DNA from: Roseomonas aeriglobus
GTDB lineage: Bacteria > Pseudomonadota > Alphaproteobacteria > Sphingomonadales > Sphingomonadaceae
Assembly: GCA_016937575.1 (NCBI GenBank)
Contig: JAFHKN010000002.1
Location: forward strand, 310,001 to 374,000
Length of the DNA: 64,000 bases
Direction: 5' to 3'
Made by a program: the position numbers and the translations under genes. The notes below the pieces were generated by a model. The model did no database searches, was not told the DNA's origin, and saw only the letters and a list, made by a program, of their open reading frames with translations. How positions within the stretch are numbered: the stretch's first letter is position 1; the number at the start of each line of letters is the position of its first letter. Below, one piece after another: positions 36,301 to 44,311 of the stretch.

Positions 36301-37266
36301 ATGACCCAGCCGCTCACCGTCGCCGTCCAGATGGACCCGCTCGAATCGATCAACATCGCGGGGGATTCGAGCTTCGCGCTGATGCTGTCGGCGCAGGCGC
36401 GCGGGCACCGATTGTTCCACTATGCCGCCGAGGACCTGAGCTATTCCGCTGGGCGCGTCTGGGCGAAGGCGCATCCGGTGACGGTCCAGCGTGTCGTCGG
36501 CGATCACTTCAGCTTCGGCGAGGCCGTCAACCTCGACCTCGGCGAGGAAGCCGATGTCGTGCTCATGCGTCAGGACCCACCGTTCGACCTGGGCTACATT
36601 ACCGCTACCCACCTGCTCGAGCGGATTTCGGATCGCACGCTCGTCGTCAACGATCCCGCCAGCGTCCGCAACGCACCTGAGAAGATCTGGGTGCTCGATT
36701 ATGCGCAATATATGCCGCCGACGCTCGTCACCCGCAGCCTGGACGAAGCCCGTGCGTTCCTGGCCGAACATGGTGAGATCGTCGTCAAACCGCTCCACGG
36801 CAACGGCGGCAAGGCGATCTTCAAGGTCGGGCGCGATGGTGCGAACCTGTCGTCGCTGATCGAGGTGTTCAACACCGCCTACCGCGAACCGCACATGATC
36901 CAGGCGTTCTTGCCCGGCGTCGCGCAGGGCGACAAGCGCATCGTGCTGGTCGACGGCGAAGTCGCAGGCGCGATCAACCGCATCCCGGGCGAGGGCGAAA
37001 TCCGCTCCAACCTGGCGGTCGGCGGGTCGGCGGTAAAGACCGAACTGACCGAGCGGGAGCGGGAGATCTGCGCGGTGCTCGGGCCGGAACTGAAGCGTCG
37101 CGGGCTGATCTTCGTCGGTATCGACGTGATCGGTGGCGAGTGGTTGACGGAAATCAACGTGACCTCGCCTACCGGTATCGTTGCGATCGACCGGTTCAAC
37201 GGTACCGATACGGGGGCGATGATCTGGGACGCGATCGAGGCGCGGGTGACTGCGCGCCGCGGCTGA
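36301..37266 (+). CDS. gshB: Glutathione synthetase
   Basis: This 321-residue ATP-grasp enzyme adds glycine to gamma-glutamylcysteine. Landmarks are VAVQMDPLESINIAGDSSFA, VLMRQDPPFDLGYITATHLL (about residue 82), the ATP-grasp core EIVVKPLHGNGGKAIFKV (about 160), QAFLPGVAQGDKRIVLVDGE and TEINVTSPTGIVAIDR at the C-terminus. The partner gshA is in this window at 55320-56690, so both steps of the pathway are present. The gene follows yraN by 32 bp and probably belongs to the rsmI unit. Confidence 0.96.
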   Translation: MTQPLTVAVQMDPLESINIAGDSSFALMLSAQARGHRLFHYAAEDLSYSAGRVWAKAHPVTVQRVVGDHFSFGEAVNLDLGEEADVVLMRQDPPFDLGYITATHLLERISDRTLVVNDPASVRNAPEKIWVLDYAQYMPPTLVTRSLDEARAFLAEHGEIVVKPLHGNGGKAIFKVGRDGANLSSLIEVFNTAYREPHMIQAFLPGVAQGDKRIVLVDGEVAGAINRIPGEGEIRSNLAVGGSAVKTELTEREREICAVLGPELKRRGLIFVGIDVIGGEWLTEINVTSPTGIVAIDRFNGTDTGAMIWDAIEARVTARRG

Positions 37267-37306
37267 TACGAACCCTTTCGCGGTTTCCGAGAGTTACCCC
37301 GCCGCA

Positions 37307-37912
37307 ATGACCGACTTTATCCTCGATGCGATCGCGTGGGGCGGGTACATCGGCATCTTCCTGCTGATGGCGCTCGAAAACGTCGTGCCGCCGGTTCCGT
37401 CCGAAGTCATCATGGGGCTGGGCGGCATGGCGGTCGCGCGCGGCGACATGAGCATCGTGCCGCTGATCCTGTGGGGCACGGCCGGCACGACTGCGGGCAA
37501 TTATTTCTGGTACGCGATCGGGCGGCATTTCGGCTATCACGGACTGAAGCCGTTCGTCGACCGCTGGGGCCGCGTGCTGACGATCGAGTGGGAGGATGTC
37601 GAGAAGCTGCACGGCTTCTTTCGCAAACACGGCGGCAAGACCGTCTTCATCTTCCGATTCCTGCCGACGTTCCGCACGATGATCTCGCTGCCCGCCGGCA
37701 TGGCGTGCATGCCGCATTGGCGCTTCGCATTGGCGACATTCCTGGGCAGCGCGATCTGGAATACGGTGCTGGCCGGCGCGGGCTATTACCTCGGTGCCAA
37801 TTTCGACAAGCTCGACCATTATGTCGGCCCCGCCGCCATCGCGCTCAGCGTCGCGATCGTGATCGGCTACCTCTACCGCGTCGTCACCTGGAAGCCGCGT
37901 GCGGAACGGTGA
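37307..37912 (+). CDS. DedA family membrane protein
   Basis: This 201-residue inner-membrane protein has four or five hydrophobic segments and the DedA/SNARE-associated motifs ENVVPPVPSEVIMGLGG (about residue 25), GTTAGNYFWYAIGRHFG and FRFLPTFRTMISLPAGMA (about 123). The conserved Arg residues in the last motif, needed for undecaprenyl phosphate or lipid flipping in DedA relatives, are present. Start ATG 37307, 40 bp after gshB in the same direction. Confidence 0.92.
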   Translation: MTDFILDAIAWGGYIGIFLLMALENVVPPVPSEVIMGLGGMAVARGDMSIVPLILWGTAGTTAGNYFWYAIGRHFGYHGLKPFVDRWGRVLTIEWEDVEKLHGFFRKHGGKTVFIFRFLPTFRTMISLPAGMACMPHWRFALATFLGSAIWNTVLAGAGYYLGANFDKLDHYVGPAAIALSVAIVIGYLYRVVTWKPRAER

Positions 37913-37926
37913 TCCGAAATTTCCTT

Positions 37927-38020
37927 CGTCATCCCCGCGGGGGCGAGGATAAATTCTGGCTGAGTGCCGTGAGACTTACAAACTTCGGCGGCTGTTGAGT
38001 TCCACCTCCGCGGGAGTGAC
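37927..38020. repeat. GTCATCCCCGCG element, copy 1 (reverse orientation)
   Basis: CGTCATCCCCGCG at one end and CGCGGGAGTGAC at the other form imperfect inverted ends. The core, read on the minus strand, contains AAGTTTGTAAGTCTCAC and TCAGCCAGAAT, matching the core of the copies at 50200 and 56790. It separates dedA from the convergent xerC and is about 94 bp long. Confidence 0.75.
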
Positions 38021-38033
38021 AAATGTCGTGTTT

Positions 38034-38912
38034 TCACGCGCGCGGGTGCGCGTTCCGATACACGTCGAGCAGATGCGCGGCATCGACCGCGGTGTAGACC
38101 TGCGTCGAACTGAGGCTGGCGTGGCCGAGCAACTCCTGCAACGCGCGAAGATCGGCGCCGCGCCCCAGCAGGTGCGTCGCAAAGCTGTGCCGCAGCGCAT
38201 GTGGCGTCGTGCGATCGCTAAGGCCAAGCCGTCCGCGCGCCCCCTGGACCGATCGGCGGATCACGCCGGCGGCCAGCGGCCCGCCCTTCGCCCCCCGGAA
38301 CAGCGGCGTATCGCGGCCGATCGGCCAGGGCTGGAGGTCGGCGTAGCGCGCGACCGCGTCGGCCACCGCCGGCAGGATCGGCACGATCCGCGTCTTGTCG
38401 CGCTTGCCGGTGACGGTCAGCGTCTCAGCCATCGGCAGCGCCGCCCCAGTCAACGACAACGCCTCGCCGATGCGCAACCCCGCCCCGTAGAGCAGCAGTA
38501 GCAGCGCCCAGTCGCGTGCCGCGATCCAGGGCGCGCGCGCCTCGTCGGCGACCTCTTCGGCCAGCGCGATGACCTCGTCCGGCGCGATCGGGCGGGGAAC
38601 GCCCTTCTTCACCCGTGGGCCCGTCAGCCGCGGTGCGTCGGCACCGGCCCAGGCGAGAAACCCCCGCACCGCCGACAGCTCGCGTGCGGCGGAGGTGTTC
38701 ACGAGGCCTTCGCTCCGCCGCTGGGCCAGGAAGGCACGCAGGTCGCTCGCCGTGATGGTGTGAAGCGCATCGCGATCGACCTGTTCCCCACGATGGCGCT
38801 CCAGGAAGCGTATCAGCCGCTCCGCCGTCGCCTGATACGCCCGCACGGTGTGTGCCGAACGACGGCGGTCGCGCGTCAAATGCGCGGCCCAGGCGGCGGG
38901 GAGTGGTTGCAT
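38034..38912 (-). CDS. xerC: Tyrosine recombinase XerC
   Basis: This 292-residue site-specific recombinase resolves chromosome dimers at dif with XerD, which is not in the window. An N-terminal SAM-like core-binding domain covers about residues 8-95 (RSAHTVRAYQATAERLIRFL). The catalytic domain has R in LYGAGLRIGEALSLTG (about residue 155), HALRHSFATHLLGRGADLR (about 238, HxxR), LLGHASLSSTQVYTAVD with His and the Tyr nucleophile (about 278). All catalytic residues are intact. XerC rather than XerD is inferred from overall similarity; length fits both. Confidence 0.88.
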   Translation of the reverse strand: MQPLPAAWAAHLTRDRRRSAHTVRAYQATAERLIRFLERHRGEQVDRDALHTITASDLRAFLAQRRSEGLVNTSAARELSAVRGFLAWAGADAPRLTGPRVKKGVPRPIAPDEVIALAEEVADEARAPWIAARDWALLLLLYGAGLRIGEALSLTGAALPMAETLTVTGKRDKTRIVPILPAVADAVARYADLQPWPIGRDTPLFRGAKGGPLAAGVIRRSVQGARGRLGLSDRTTPHALRHSFATHLLGRGADLRALQELLGHASLSSTQVYTAVDAAHLLDVYRNAHPRA

Positions 38913-38960
38913 AGTGCGTCACTCTAAACCGGACGCACGATTGACGGAAACCCCACCCAA

Positions 38961-39335
38961 GTGCAGCTTCGGTCAATGATCGCAGCCCTGCTTCTTGCGC
39001 TTGCCCAGGTGGCCACCCCCGCCGCGCCCGCCCTCGCCGGCGACTGGATCGTCGACCTGACCGCCAAACCCGGCGACCCGCCGTACCGCCAACCAATGCG
39101 GCTGGAGCTGAAACCGGACGGGACCGTTGCCGGCAGCTTCTATGGCAGCGAGATTCAAGCTGGGCGGTGGAAGACGGATCGCGGGCGGACCTGCGTCAGT
39201 TTCCGCACGACCGATGGGGCGGGGCCGTATCACACGGCGGCGTGCCTGACGGGGGAGACGGTCACCGGGCAGACCTGGGCCGAGCACCGGAATTTTCTAT
39301 TCAATTGGAATGCGGTGCGGGGGGTGTTGGGGTGA
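38961..39335 (+). CDS. Small secreted protein, beta-rich, unknown function
   Basis: This is a protein of 124 residues (or 119 from ATG 38976) with a signal peptide (MIAALLLALAQVATPAAPALA). A compact domain of short strands follows: GDWIVDLTAKPGDPPYRQPM, LKPDGTVAGSFYGSEIQAGR and TCVSFRTTDGAGPYHTAACL. Two Cys residues could form a disulfide. It is divergent from xerC with 48 bp between starts. The GTG at 38961 is the upstream alternative start. No function can be assigned. Confidence 0.6.
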   Translation: MQLRSMIAALLLALAQVATPAAPALAGDWIVDLTAKPGDPPYRQPMRLELKPDGTVAGSFYGSEIQAGRWKTDRGRTCVSFRTTDGAGPYHTAACLTGETVTGQTWAEHRNFLFNWNAVRGVLG

Positions 39336-39543
39336 GACGGCGGGACTGACATGACCCTACCCACCCGTTCGCCCTAAGCTTGTCGAAGGGCCGTTCTTCG
39401 GGCTGCGCAAGTCGTTTGGGGCAGGAACCGCACGGGCCGACGCGGGAGTGAATCCCGCGTCGTCGGTCGGACTGCGTCCGCCGGCCGTCATCGGCGGTAC
39501 GCCGCGGGCGCACCGCCGCCGTCCGCGTGCCGCACGACGCGGC
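39336..39543. other. Convergent gap with a partial repeat and a perfect hairpin
   Basis: The stretch holds no gene. CCCGTTCGCCCTAAGCTTGTC at 39363 resembles the motif at 28371. A perfect 10-bp hairpin CGACGCGGGA-GTGAA-TCCCGCGTCG lies at 39438-39462 without a T-run, about 80 bp past the transaldolase stop on the minus strand. It may help end transcripts from both sides. Confidence 0.5.
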
Positions 39544-40197
39544 TCAGCCGATGCTCTGCCCGCTTTTCGCCCAGTCGGCCATGAAGCCCTCGATCCCCTT
39601 GTCGGTCAGCGGATGCTTGACCAGTTGCCGGATCACCGCCGGAGGGGCGGTCATCACGTCGGCGCCGAGCTTCGCGCTTTCCAGCACATGGACAGGATGG
39701 CGAACGCTGGCGACTAGGATTTCGGTGTTGAAGTCGTAATTGTCATAGATCAGGCGGATGTCGCTGATCAGTTGCATGCCATCGAAACCGATATCGTCGT
39801 GCCGGCCGACGAAGGGCGAGATGAAGGTGGCACCCGCCTTTGCCGCCAGCAACGCCTGGTTGGCGGAAAAGCAGAGCGTGACGTTCACCATTGTGCCGTC
39901 GTCGGTCAGCGCCTTGCAGGTCTTGAGCCCGTCGATCGTCAGCGGCACCTTCACTGCGACATTGTCGGCGATCTTCCGCAGAATTTCCGCCTCGCGCATC
40001 ATGCCGTCATGGTCGAGTGCGACGACTTCTGCCGACACCGGGCCCGGCGTGATCGTGCAGATTTCGCGTACGACCTCCAGGAAATCGCGACCGGATTTGT
40101 GAATCAGCGACGGGTTGGTGGTGACGCCATCGACCAGGCCCGATTCGGCCAGATCGCGGATGTCGTTGGTGTCGGCGGTGTCGACGAAGAACTTCAT
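39544..40197 (-). CDS. tal: Transaldolase, small (FSA-like) type
   Basis: This 217-residue TIM-barrel aldolase belongs to the short transaldolase / fructose-6-phosphate aldolase family. [33 protein letters not shown] and the Schiff-base Lys in [12 protein letters not shown] (about residue 86) are visible, as are [18 protein letters not shown] and [20 protein letters not shown] sequence. It shuttles C3 units between pentose-phosphate and glycolytic sugars. Transaldolase versus FSA activity cannot be settled by eye. Start ATG 40197. Confidence 0.9.
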   Translation of the reverse strand: MKFFVDTADTNDIRDLAESGLVDGVTTNPSLIHKSGRDFLEVVREICTITPGPVSAEVVALDHDGMMREAEILRKIADNVAVKVPLTIDGLKTCKALTDDGTMVNVTLCFSANQALLAAKAGATFISPFVGRHDDIGFDGMQLISDIRLIYDNYDFNTEILVASVRHPVHVLESAKLGADVMTAPPAVIRQLVKHPLTDKGIEGFMADWAKSGQSIG

Positions 40198-40297
40198 GAG
40201 TGGCTCGCTCTCTCGCGTGAGTATGCGGGCCTCTTAGGTGGTTCCGACGTTCGGCGGCACCCAGAAAATTAACGCCGCGCCGCGTAGCGCTAAGCGC

Positions 40298-41752
40298 ATG
40301 AACTACGTCGAAAGTCCGTCCGTTGCCGAACATCGCGTCCGCGCCCTGGCCGCGCTCGACCTGATCGATGCGCCGCCGGATCGCGAGTTCGCGGCGCTCG
40401 CGGCGCTGGCGGCCGAGTTGCTGGCATGCCCGATGGGCGTGGTATCGATGATCGATGCGGAGCGCTTCCTGCCGCTCGCCACCTCCGGCATCGATGCCGC
40501 CTCGGCCCCCCGAGAGCATGTCTTCTGCAACCGGACCATCGCCTGCAGCGAATCGGTGACGATTGCCGACACCAGCGTGGACGGCGATTTCGCGACCAGC
40601 CCGCTTGTCATCGATGCGCCGAACATTCGCAGCTACGCCGGCATCGCCATATCGGCGCCCGATCCTGATGGCGGCCCACGCGTGCCGGTTGGAGCGGTCT
40701 GTGGATTGGACATTCGTCCGCGCGAGTTCACCATAGATCAGCGGGCCGTGCTCGGCCATCTGAAGGCCCTGGCGGAGGCGTTGTTCGACGCCCGCGCGCT
40801 GCGCGTACGCGCCGAACGGCAGTCCGAAGCGCTGCGCCGAAACGACCGCGTCTTTCGCCAGGCCGAGCGTATGGCGGAAATGGGCTGGTGGCGGCTCGAA
40901 CTGGCAGACGAAACCCTGGTCTGGTCCGACGGCATCTACCGCATCTACGACATCGATCCGGGAACGCGGCCGCAGCTGGCGACGGCGCTGGACTATTTCC
41001 CCGAACACGCCCGCGCCACCGTCGCCGCAGCGCTGGCCTCGACGATGGAGACGGGGACTCCCGTCGACATCGAGGTCGATTTCGTCAGCGCGAAAGGGGT
41101 CCGCCGCCGCGTCCGGTCGATGGGCGAGCTGGAGTTGAGCGGTGGTCAGCCGGTTGCGATCGTCGGCGTGTTTCAGGACGTCACGGCGCGGCATGCGCTG
41201 GAGCAGGGGCTGCGACGATCGGCGAGCGTCGACGAACTCACCCGGATCGCCAATCGCGCCGCCTTCAACGCCGAACTCGAACGCTGGGCCGCGGCGGCCC
41301 GGTCAGAAGGGTCTCCCCTCGAACTCGCGTTGATCGACCTCGATCATTTCAAGCAGATCAACGACGCCCACGGCCATCTGATCGGCGACGAAGTCTTGCG
41401 GGCATTCGGCCGGCGGCTGCGGCGCGTCCACCCGACCGATGCCTTTGCCGCGCGGGTCGGCGGCGACGAATTCGCGTTGATCCTGCGCGGGGACGCTGCC
41501 GACCAGGCACCCGCGTTGATTGCAAATCTGCTCGTCGACCTGAAGATGCCGGTGCACACCGCCGCGGGCGTGATTCCAGTGTCGGGGACGATCGGCCATG
41601 CCCGCTTCGACCCGGCCGAACAGGGGCTGCACGCGTTCGTCCACCGCGCCGATACAGCGCTGTACCAGGCAAAGCGGACGCAGCGCGGCACCGCTCAGGC
41701 GTGGGGCCGGCTGCGTGACGCCGACCGCCGCGGCGCGATCAGAGCCGCCTGA
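40298..41752 (+). CDS. GAF-PAS-GGDEF diguanylate cyclase
   Basis: This is a 484-residue soluble sensor. The GAF domain is at about residues 10-165 (VVSMIDAERFLPLATSGIDA and VCGLDIRPREFT), a PAS domain with PAC segment at about 195-310 (YRIYDIDPGTRPQL, VAIVGVFQDVTARHALEQG) and the GGDEF domain at about 310-470. The cyclase motif RVGGDEFALIL is intact, so c-di-GMP synthesis is likely. The RxxD inhibitory site expected just upstream is not seen (HPTD at that place), so product inhibition may be weak. There is no membrane segment. Its 3' end overlaps the convergent hydroxyacid oxidase gene by 14 bp. Start ATG 40298. Confidence 0.9.
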   Translation: MNYVESPSVAEHRVRALAALDLIDAPPDREFAALAALAAELLACPMGVVSMIDAERFLPLATSGIDAASAPREHVFCNRTIACSESVTIADTSVDGDFATSPLVIDAPNIRSYAGIAISAPDPDGGPRVPVGAVCGLDIRPREFTIDQRAVLGHLKALAEALFDARALRVRAERQSEALRRNDRVFRQAERMAEMGWWRLELADETLVWSDGIYRIYDIDPGTRPQLATALDYFPEHARATVAAALASTMETGTPVDIEVDFVSAKGVRRRVRSMGELELSGGQPVAIVGVFQDVTARHALEQGLRRSASVDELTRIANRAAFNAELERWAAAARSEGSPLELALIDLDHFKQINDAHGHLIGDEVLRAFGRRLRRVHPTDAFAARVGGDEFALILRGDAADQAPALIANLLVDLKMPVHTAAGVIPVSGTIGHARFDPAEQGLHAFVHRADTALYQAKRTQRGTAQAWGRLRDADRRGAIRAA

Positions 41753-42899
41753 CGCCTTCTGCGCAGACCGCATCGATCGTCGGACAGCCGTTGACCGCCA
41801 TCAGCAGGTCGGCCTCTGCCAGGATACAGCGCAGGACGTGGGCCGCGCCCTCGGCTCCGTCGAGCGCCAGGCCGTAAAGCCAGGGCCGACCGATGCCTAC
41901 GGCCGTCGCGCCGAGCGCCAGCGCCTTCACGACGTCGCTGCCCGACCGGATGCCTGAGTCGAACAGCACGGGCGTGTCGCCCGCCGCCGTGACGACGTCC
42001 GCCAGCATGTCGATCGCCGCGATCCCACCGTTGGCCTGGCGCCCGCCGTGGTTCGAGCAGAAGATCGCATCCGCCCCGGCATCGACCGCGCGGCGCGCAT
42101 CGTCGGGGTGGCAGATGCCCTTCAGGACGATCGGCAGGCTCGTTAGCGATCGCAGCCACGGCAGATCGGCCCAGGTCAGCACCTTGCCGAACGATTGTGC
42201 CCATAGCCCGATCGCCGCCGCCGGATTGTCCGCGGGCGGATGCCCCAGTCGCCGGAGGAAGACCGGATCGCTGAAATAGTTCTGGAGCACGGCGCCCTTC
42301 AGCTGCGGGAAATTGCCGGTGTTGAGGTCGCGTGGGCGCCAGCCGGTGACCCAGGTGTCGAGCGTCACGACGATCGCCTCATACCCCGCTGCCTCGGCGC
42401 GCGAGACCAGGCTGGCGGCAAGCTCGGGATCCTTGGGCGTGTAGAGCTGGAACCACGCCGGTGTGTTGCCGGTGGCGGCATGGACCGCCTCCAGCGGATC
42501 GTTCGACAAGGTCGAGGCCATCAGCGGCACGCCCGTCAGCGCGGATGCCCGGGCCGCCGCCAGATCGCCGTGTCCGTCGGGCGTCGCAATGCCGGCGACG
42601 CCGATCGGGCTCATGAAGATCGGGCTCGGCAGGCGGCGGCCGAAGAGTTCCACCGACAGGTCGCGGGTGGAGCCATCGACCATCATCCGCGGCACCATGC
42701 CGTAACGGTGAAAGGCGCGGGCGTTCTCGTCCTGCGTGAATTCGTCGCCGCACCCGCCCATCACATAGTCGCGGACGGACGGCGGCATCGCTTCCTTGGC
42801 GCGCACCTCAAGCGTCGCGAAATCGACCGGCAGCTTCGGGACAATCCCCTGCGTGCCAGCGAGATAGATGGCGTTCTGGAAATCGCCGTAATGGCCCAT
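41739..42899 (-). CDS. FMN-dependent alpha-hydroxyacid oxidase, lactate 2-monooxygenase-like
   Basis: This 386-residue TIM-barrel flavoenzyme shows PIFMSPIGVAGIATPDGHG, TLSNDPLEAVHAA, FQLYTPKDPELAASLVSRAE and VTLDTWVTGWRPRDL (about residue 175). The active-site HGGRQ is in SNHGGRQANGG (about 287), and the FMN phosphate site lies in DSGIRSGSDVVKALALGATA. The WVTGWRPRDLN block points to the lactate 2-monooxygenase branch; substrate is uncertain. ATG 42899 has GGAGAGG 4 nt upstream, which favours it over the ATG at 42911. The 3' end overlaps the GGDEF gene. Confidence 0.88.
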   Translation of the reverse strand: MGHYGDFQNAIYLAGTQGIVPKLPVDFATLEVRAKEAMPPSVRDYVMGGCGDEFTQDENARAFHRYGMVPRMMVDGSTRDLSVELFGRRLPSPIFMSPIGVAGIATPDGHGDLAAARASALTGVPLMASTLSNDPLEAVHAATGNTPAWFQLYTPKDPELAASLVSRAEAAGYEAIVVTLDTWVTGWRPRDLNTGNFPQLKGAVLQNYFSDPVFLRRLGHPPADNPAAAIGLWAQSFGKVLTWADLPWLRSLTSLPIVLKGICHPDDARRAVDAGADAIFCSNHGGRQANGGIAAIDMLADVVTAAGDTPVLFDSGIRSGSDVVKALALGATAVGIGRPWLYGLALDGAEGAAHVLRCILAEADLLMAVNGCPTIDAVCAEGVRRL

Positions 42900-42931
42900 G
42901 ATCCTCTCCATGGGCTGTTCCGCCCTTGGAC

Positions 42932-43405
42932 TCAGTCTGCGTCGGGGGCGGGGCCGGTTTCAAGCACTTCGATGGCGTCGTTGCGACCGGCGAAGTCCGC
43001 CGTCTCGCCGGGCGCCAGTCCGATAAGGGCGCGGGCGAGGGGGGCGGAAAAGGCGATGCGATCCTGCGTTGCATCGGCTTCGTCGCCGCCAGTGATGTCG
43101 ATCGTCCGCCGCTTGCCATCGAGCGTGAAGGTGACACGCGATCCGATCGCGACTTCCTCGTCGTCGGGGACCGGCACCTCTTCAGCGGTTGTCAGGCGGG
43201 TGCCCCAATAGCGATGATCGCGCTTCAGCGTCTTGAGCGCTTCTTCGTCATCGGTCGCGGCAATCTCGGCATCGAGCGCCGCCAGCCGTGCGCGAATCAG
43301 GCGCAGTCCGCGCGCGGTGACGAGGTTGGGGCCGGGAGCGATCGGGATCTCGAATTTGGGCTCGAGGTGCTCGTCGTCATTCTCACGTCGGAAGGCGACA
43401 CTCAT
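42932..43405 (-). CDS. GreA/GreB family transcript cleavage factor-like protein
   Basis: This 157-residue protein has the Gre layout. An N-terminal coiled-coil hairpin covers about residues 25-80 (RGLRLIRARLAALDAEIAAT and DDEEALKTLKRDHRYWGTRL). A C-terminal FKBP-like domain follows (VAIGSRVTFTLDGKRRTIDI, FSAPLARALIGLAPGETADF). The acidic DDEE pair at the hairpin region resembles the tip needed for RNA cleavage. It is shorter and more divergent than canonical GreA, so it may be a second paralogue that tunes polymerase. ATG 43405 is preferred to the ATG two codons upstream. Confidence 0.85.
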   Translation of the reverse strand: MSVAFRRENDDEHLEPKFEIPIAPGPNLVTARGLRLIRARLAALDAEIAATDDEEALKTLKRDHRYWGTRLTTAEEVPVPDDEEVAIGSRVTFTLDGKRRTIDITGGDEADATQDRIAFSAPLARALIGLAPGETADFAGRNDAIEVLETGPAPDAD

Positions 43406-43424
43406 GATCATGTCCTAGAAATGG

Positions 43425-43462
43425 GCGGGCCCGCGGTCGTCGCCAGGGTCACGGGCCCGCGG
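43425..43462 (-). terminator. GC-rich hairpin between the stress-protein and Gre-like genes
   Basis: GCGGGCCCG and CGGGCCCGC arms about 20 nt apart form a stable stem just past the stop of the pyridoxamine-oxidase-like gene. On the minus strand ATTTCT follows, a weak T-run. It may be a terminator or attenuator before the Gre-like gene. Confidence 0.4.
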
Positions 43463-43467
43463 AAACG

Positions 43468-43953
43468 TCAGGCTGCGGTCGTCTCGACCTTGGCATGACT
43501 ACCGGCTTCACCGGCCTTGATCGAGCCGCCGAACAGCATCTTCACGCGGCCGCTGAGCGACAGGTCGGTTTCCCACAGTTCGGCGCTGTCGATGTCGAGG
43601 CGCACGAGGGTCAGGTTCGGATCGTCCTTGCCGCCTTCGAACCAGGCCTCGACCTGCTTGTTCCACAGCTTGTCGATCATCGCCGGATCCTTGTCCTGTG
43701 TGATCGTGCCCGACAGGCAGGCGAAGAAGTCATGCCCCTTCGACACGAACTGCGCCATCGCCGCGCCGCCCTTGGCCACGCGATTGTCCTTGCCGACGAA
43801 GAACCACAGCGTGTCGACCTGATCCTCGTCCAACTGCGCCGTCAACGGTTCGTGATGCTGCTTCTCATCCGTCAGGCCGACCATCAGGAAGGGACTGTCG
43901 GCCATCTTCTTCCACATGTCGCGCTTGATCTGGTCGTCGGTCTTCTCGGCCAT
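43468..43953 (-). CDS. Pyridoxamine 5'-phosphate oxidase-like general stress protein
   Basis: This 161-residue split-barrel flavin-binding protein of the general-stress-protein-26 type shows SPFLMVGLTDEKQHHEPLTA, DTLWFFVGKDNRVAKGG, FFACLSGTITQDKDPAMIDK and LWNKQVEAWFEGGKDDPNL. These proteins probably bind flavin or other cofactors and are often induced in general stress. The start ATG 43953 has AGGAG 8 nt upstream. It is divergent from a 30-codon membrane ORF that has the same AGGAGCAGAC leader. Confidence 0.85.
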   Translation of the reverse strand: MAEKTDDQIKRDMWKKMADSPFLMVGLTDEKQHHEPLTAQLDEDQVDTLWFFVGKDNRVAKGGAAMAQFVSKGHDFFACLSGTITQDKDPAMIDKLWNKQVEAWFEGGKDDPNLTLVRLDIDSAELWETDLSLSGRVKMLFGGSIKAGEAGSHAKVETTAA

Positions 43954-44042
43954 CGTCTGCTCCTGTTCGAAAGGGATTTCGTAAGCGAAACGAGGGGGAC
44001 GGGGGTTGGTTGCGGCGACCGGCCGTTCTGGCATCATGCCGG

Positions 44043-44062
44043 TGACGGCAATTCTGCCGTCA
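44043..44062. promoter_or_regulatory. Perfect dyad in the divergent stress-protein / small-ORF region
   Basis: TGACGGCA-ATTC-TGCCGTCA is an 8-bp perfect inverted repeat, 16 bp upstream of the small ORF start and 90 bp upstream of the stress-protein start. It could be an operator serving both directions or a 5'-UTR hairpin. Confidence 0.45.
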
Positions 44063-44078
44063 GATTGAAGGAGCAGAC

Positions 44079-44171
44079 ATGGCGATCGCAGAAATGTGCC
44101 TGATCCTGGGCACGCTCTTCGCCTTCGCAACCTTGGTCGTGAAGATCATCGAAGTGGCGCGTAACAGGTAG
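44079..44171 (+). CDS. Very small membrane protein (30 residues)
   Basis: A 30-codon ORF starts with ATG 44079, and GAAGGAG lies 5 nt upstream. It reads MAIAEMCLILGTLFAFATLV and then VKIIEVARNR. Almost the whole length is one hydrophobic helix with a basic end, as is typical of small regulatory membrane peptides. It is divergent from the general stress protein gene. Its start region AGGAGCAGACATG closely matches that of the divergent neighbour. Translation is inferred from the ribosome binding site and composition; homology is not known to me. Confidence 0.5.
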   Translation: MAIAEMCLILGTLFAFATLVVKIIEVARNR

Positions 44172-44311
44172 CACACGGGCGGGGCTCGGCCTGCCAGCCG
44201 GGCCCCAAACGATTTTGGGCTCCAACCGCTGCCACGGTTGGAGCCCAGATCGAAAGAGCAATGACTCTCGCAGAGCCCTTTACTTAGCCCAACCGGCCAA
44301 GATTTTCAACC
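44172..44311. terminator. Gap with a perfect 12-bp hairpin at 44217-44246
   Basis: GGGCTCCAACCG-CTGCCA-CGGTTGGAGCCC forms a perfect stem between the small ORF and the convergent thiolase gene. It lacks a T-run but its place between convergent genes suggests a transcription stop for one or both. Confidence 0.55.
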
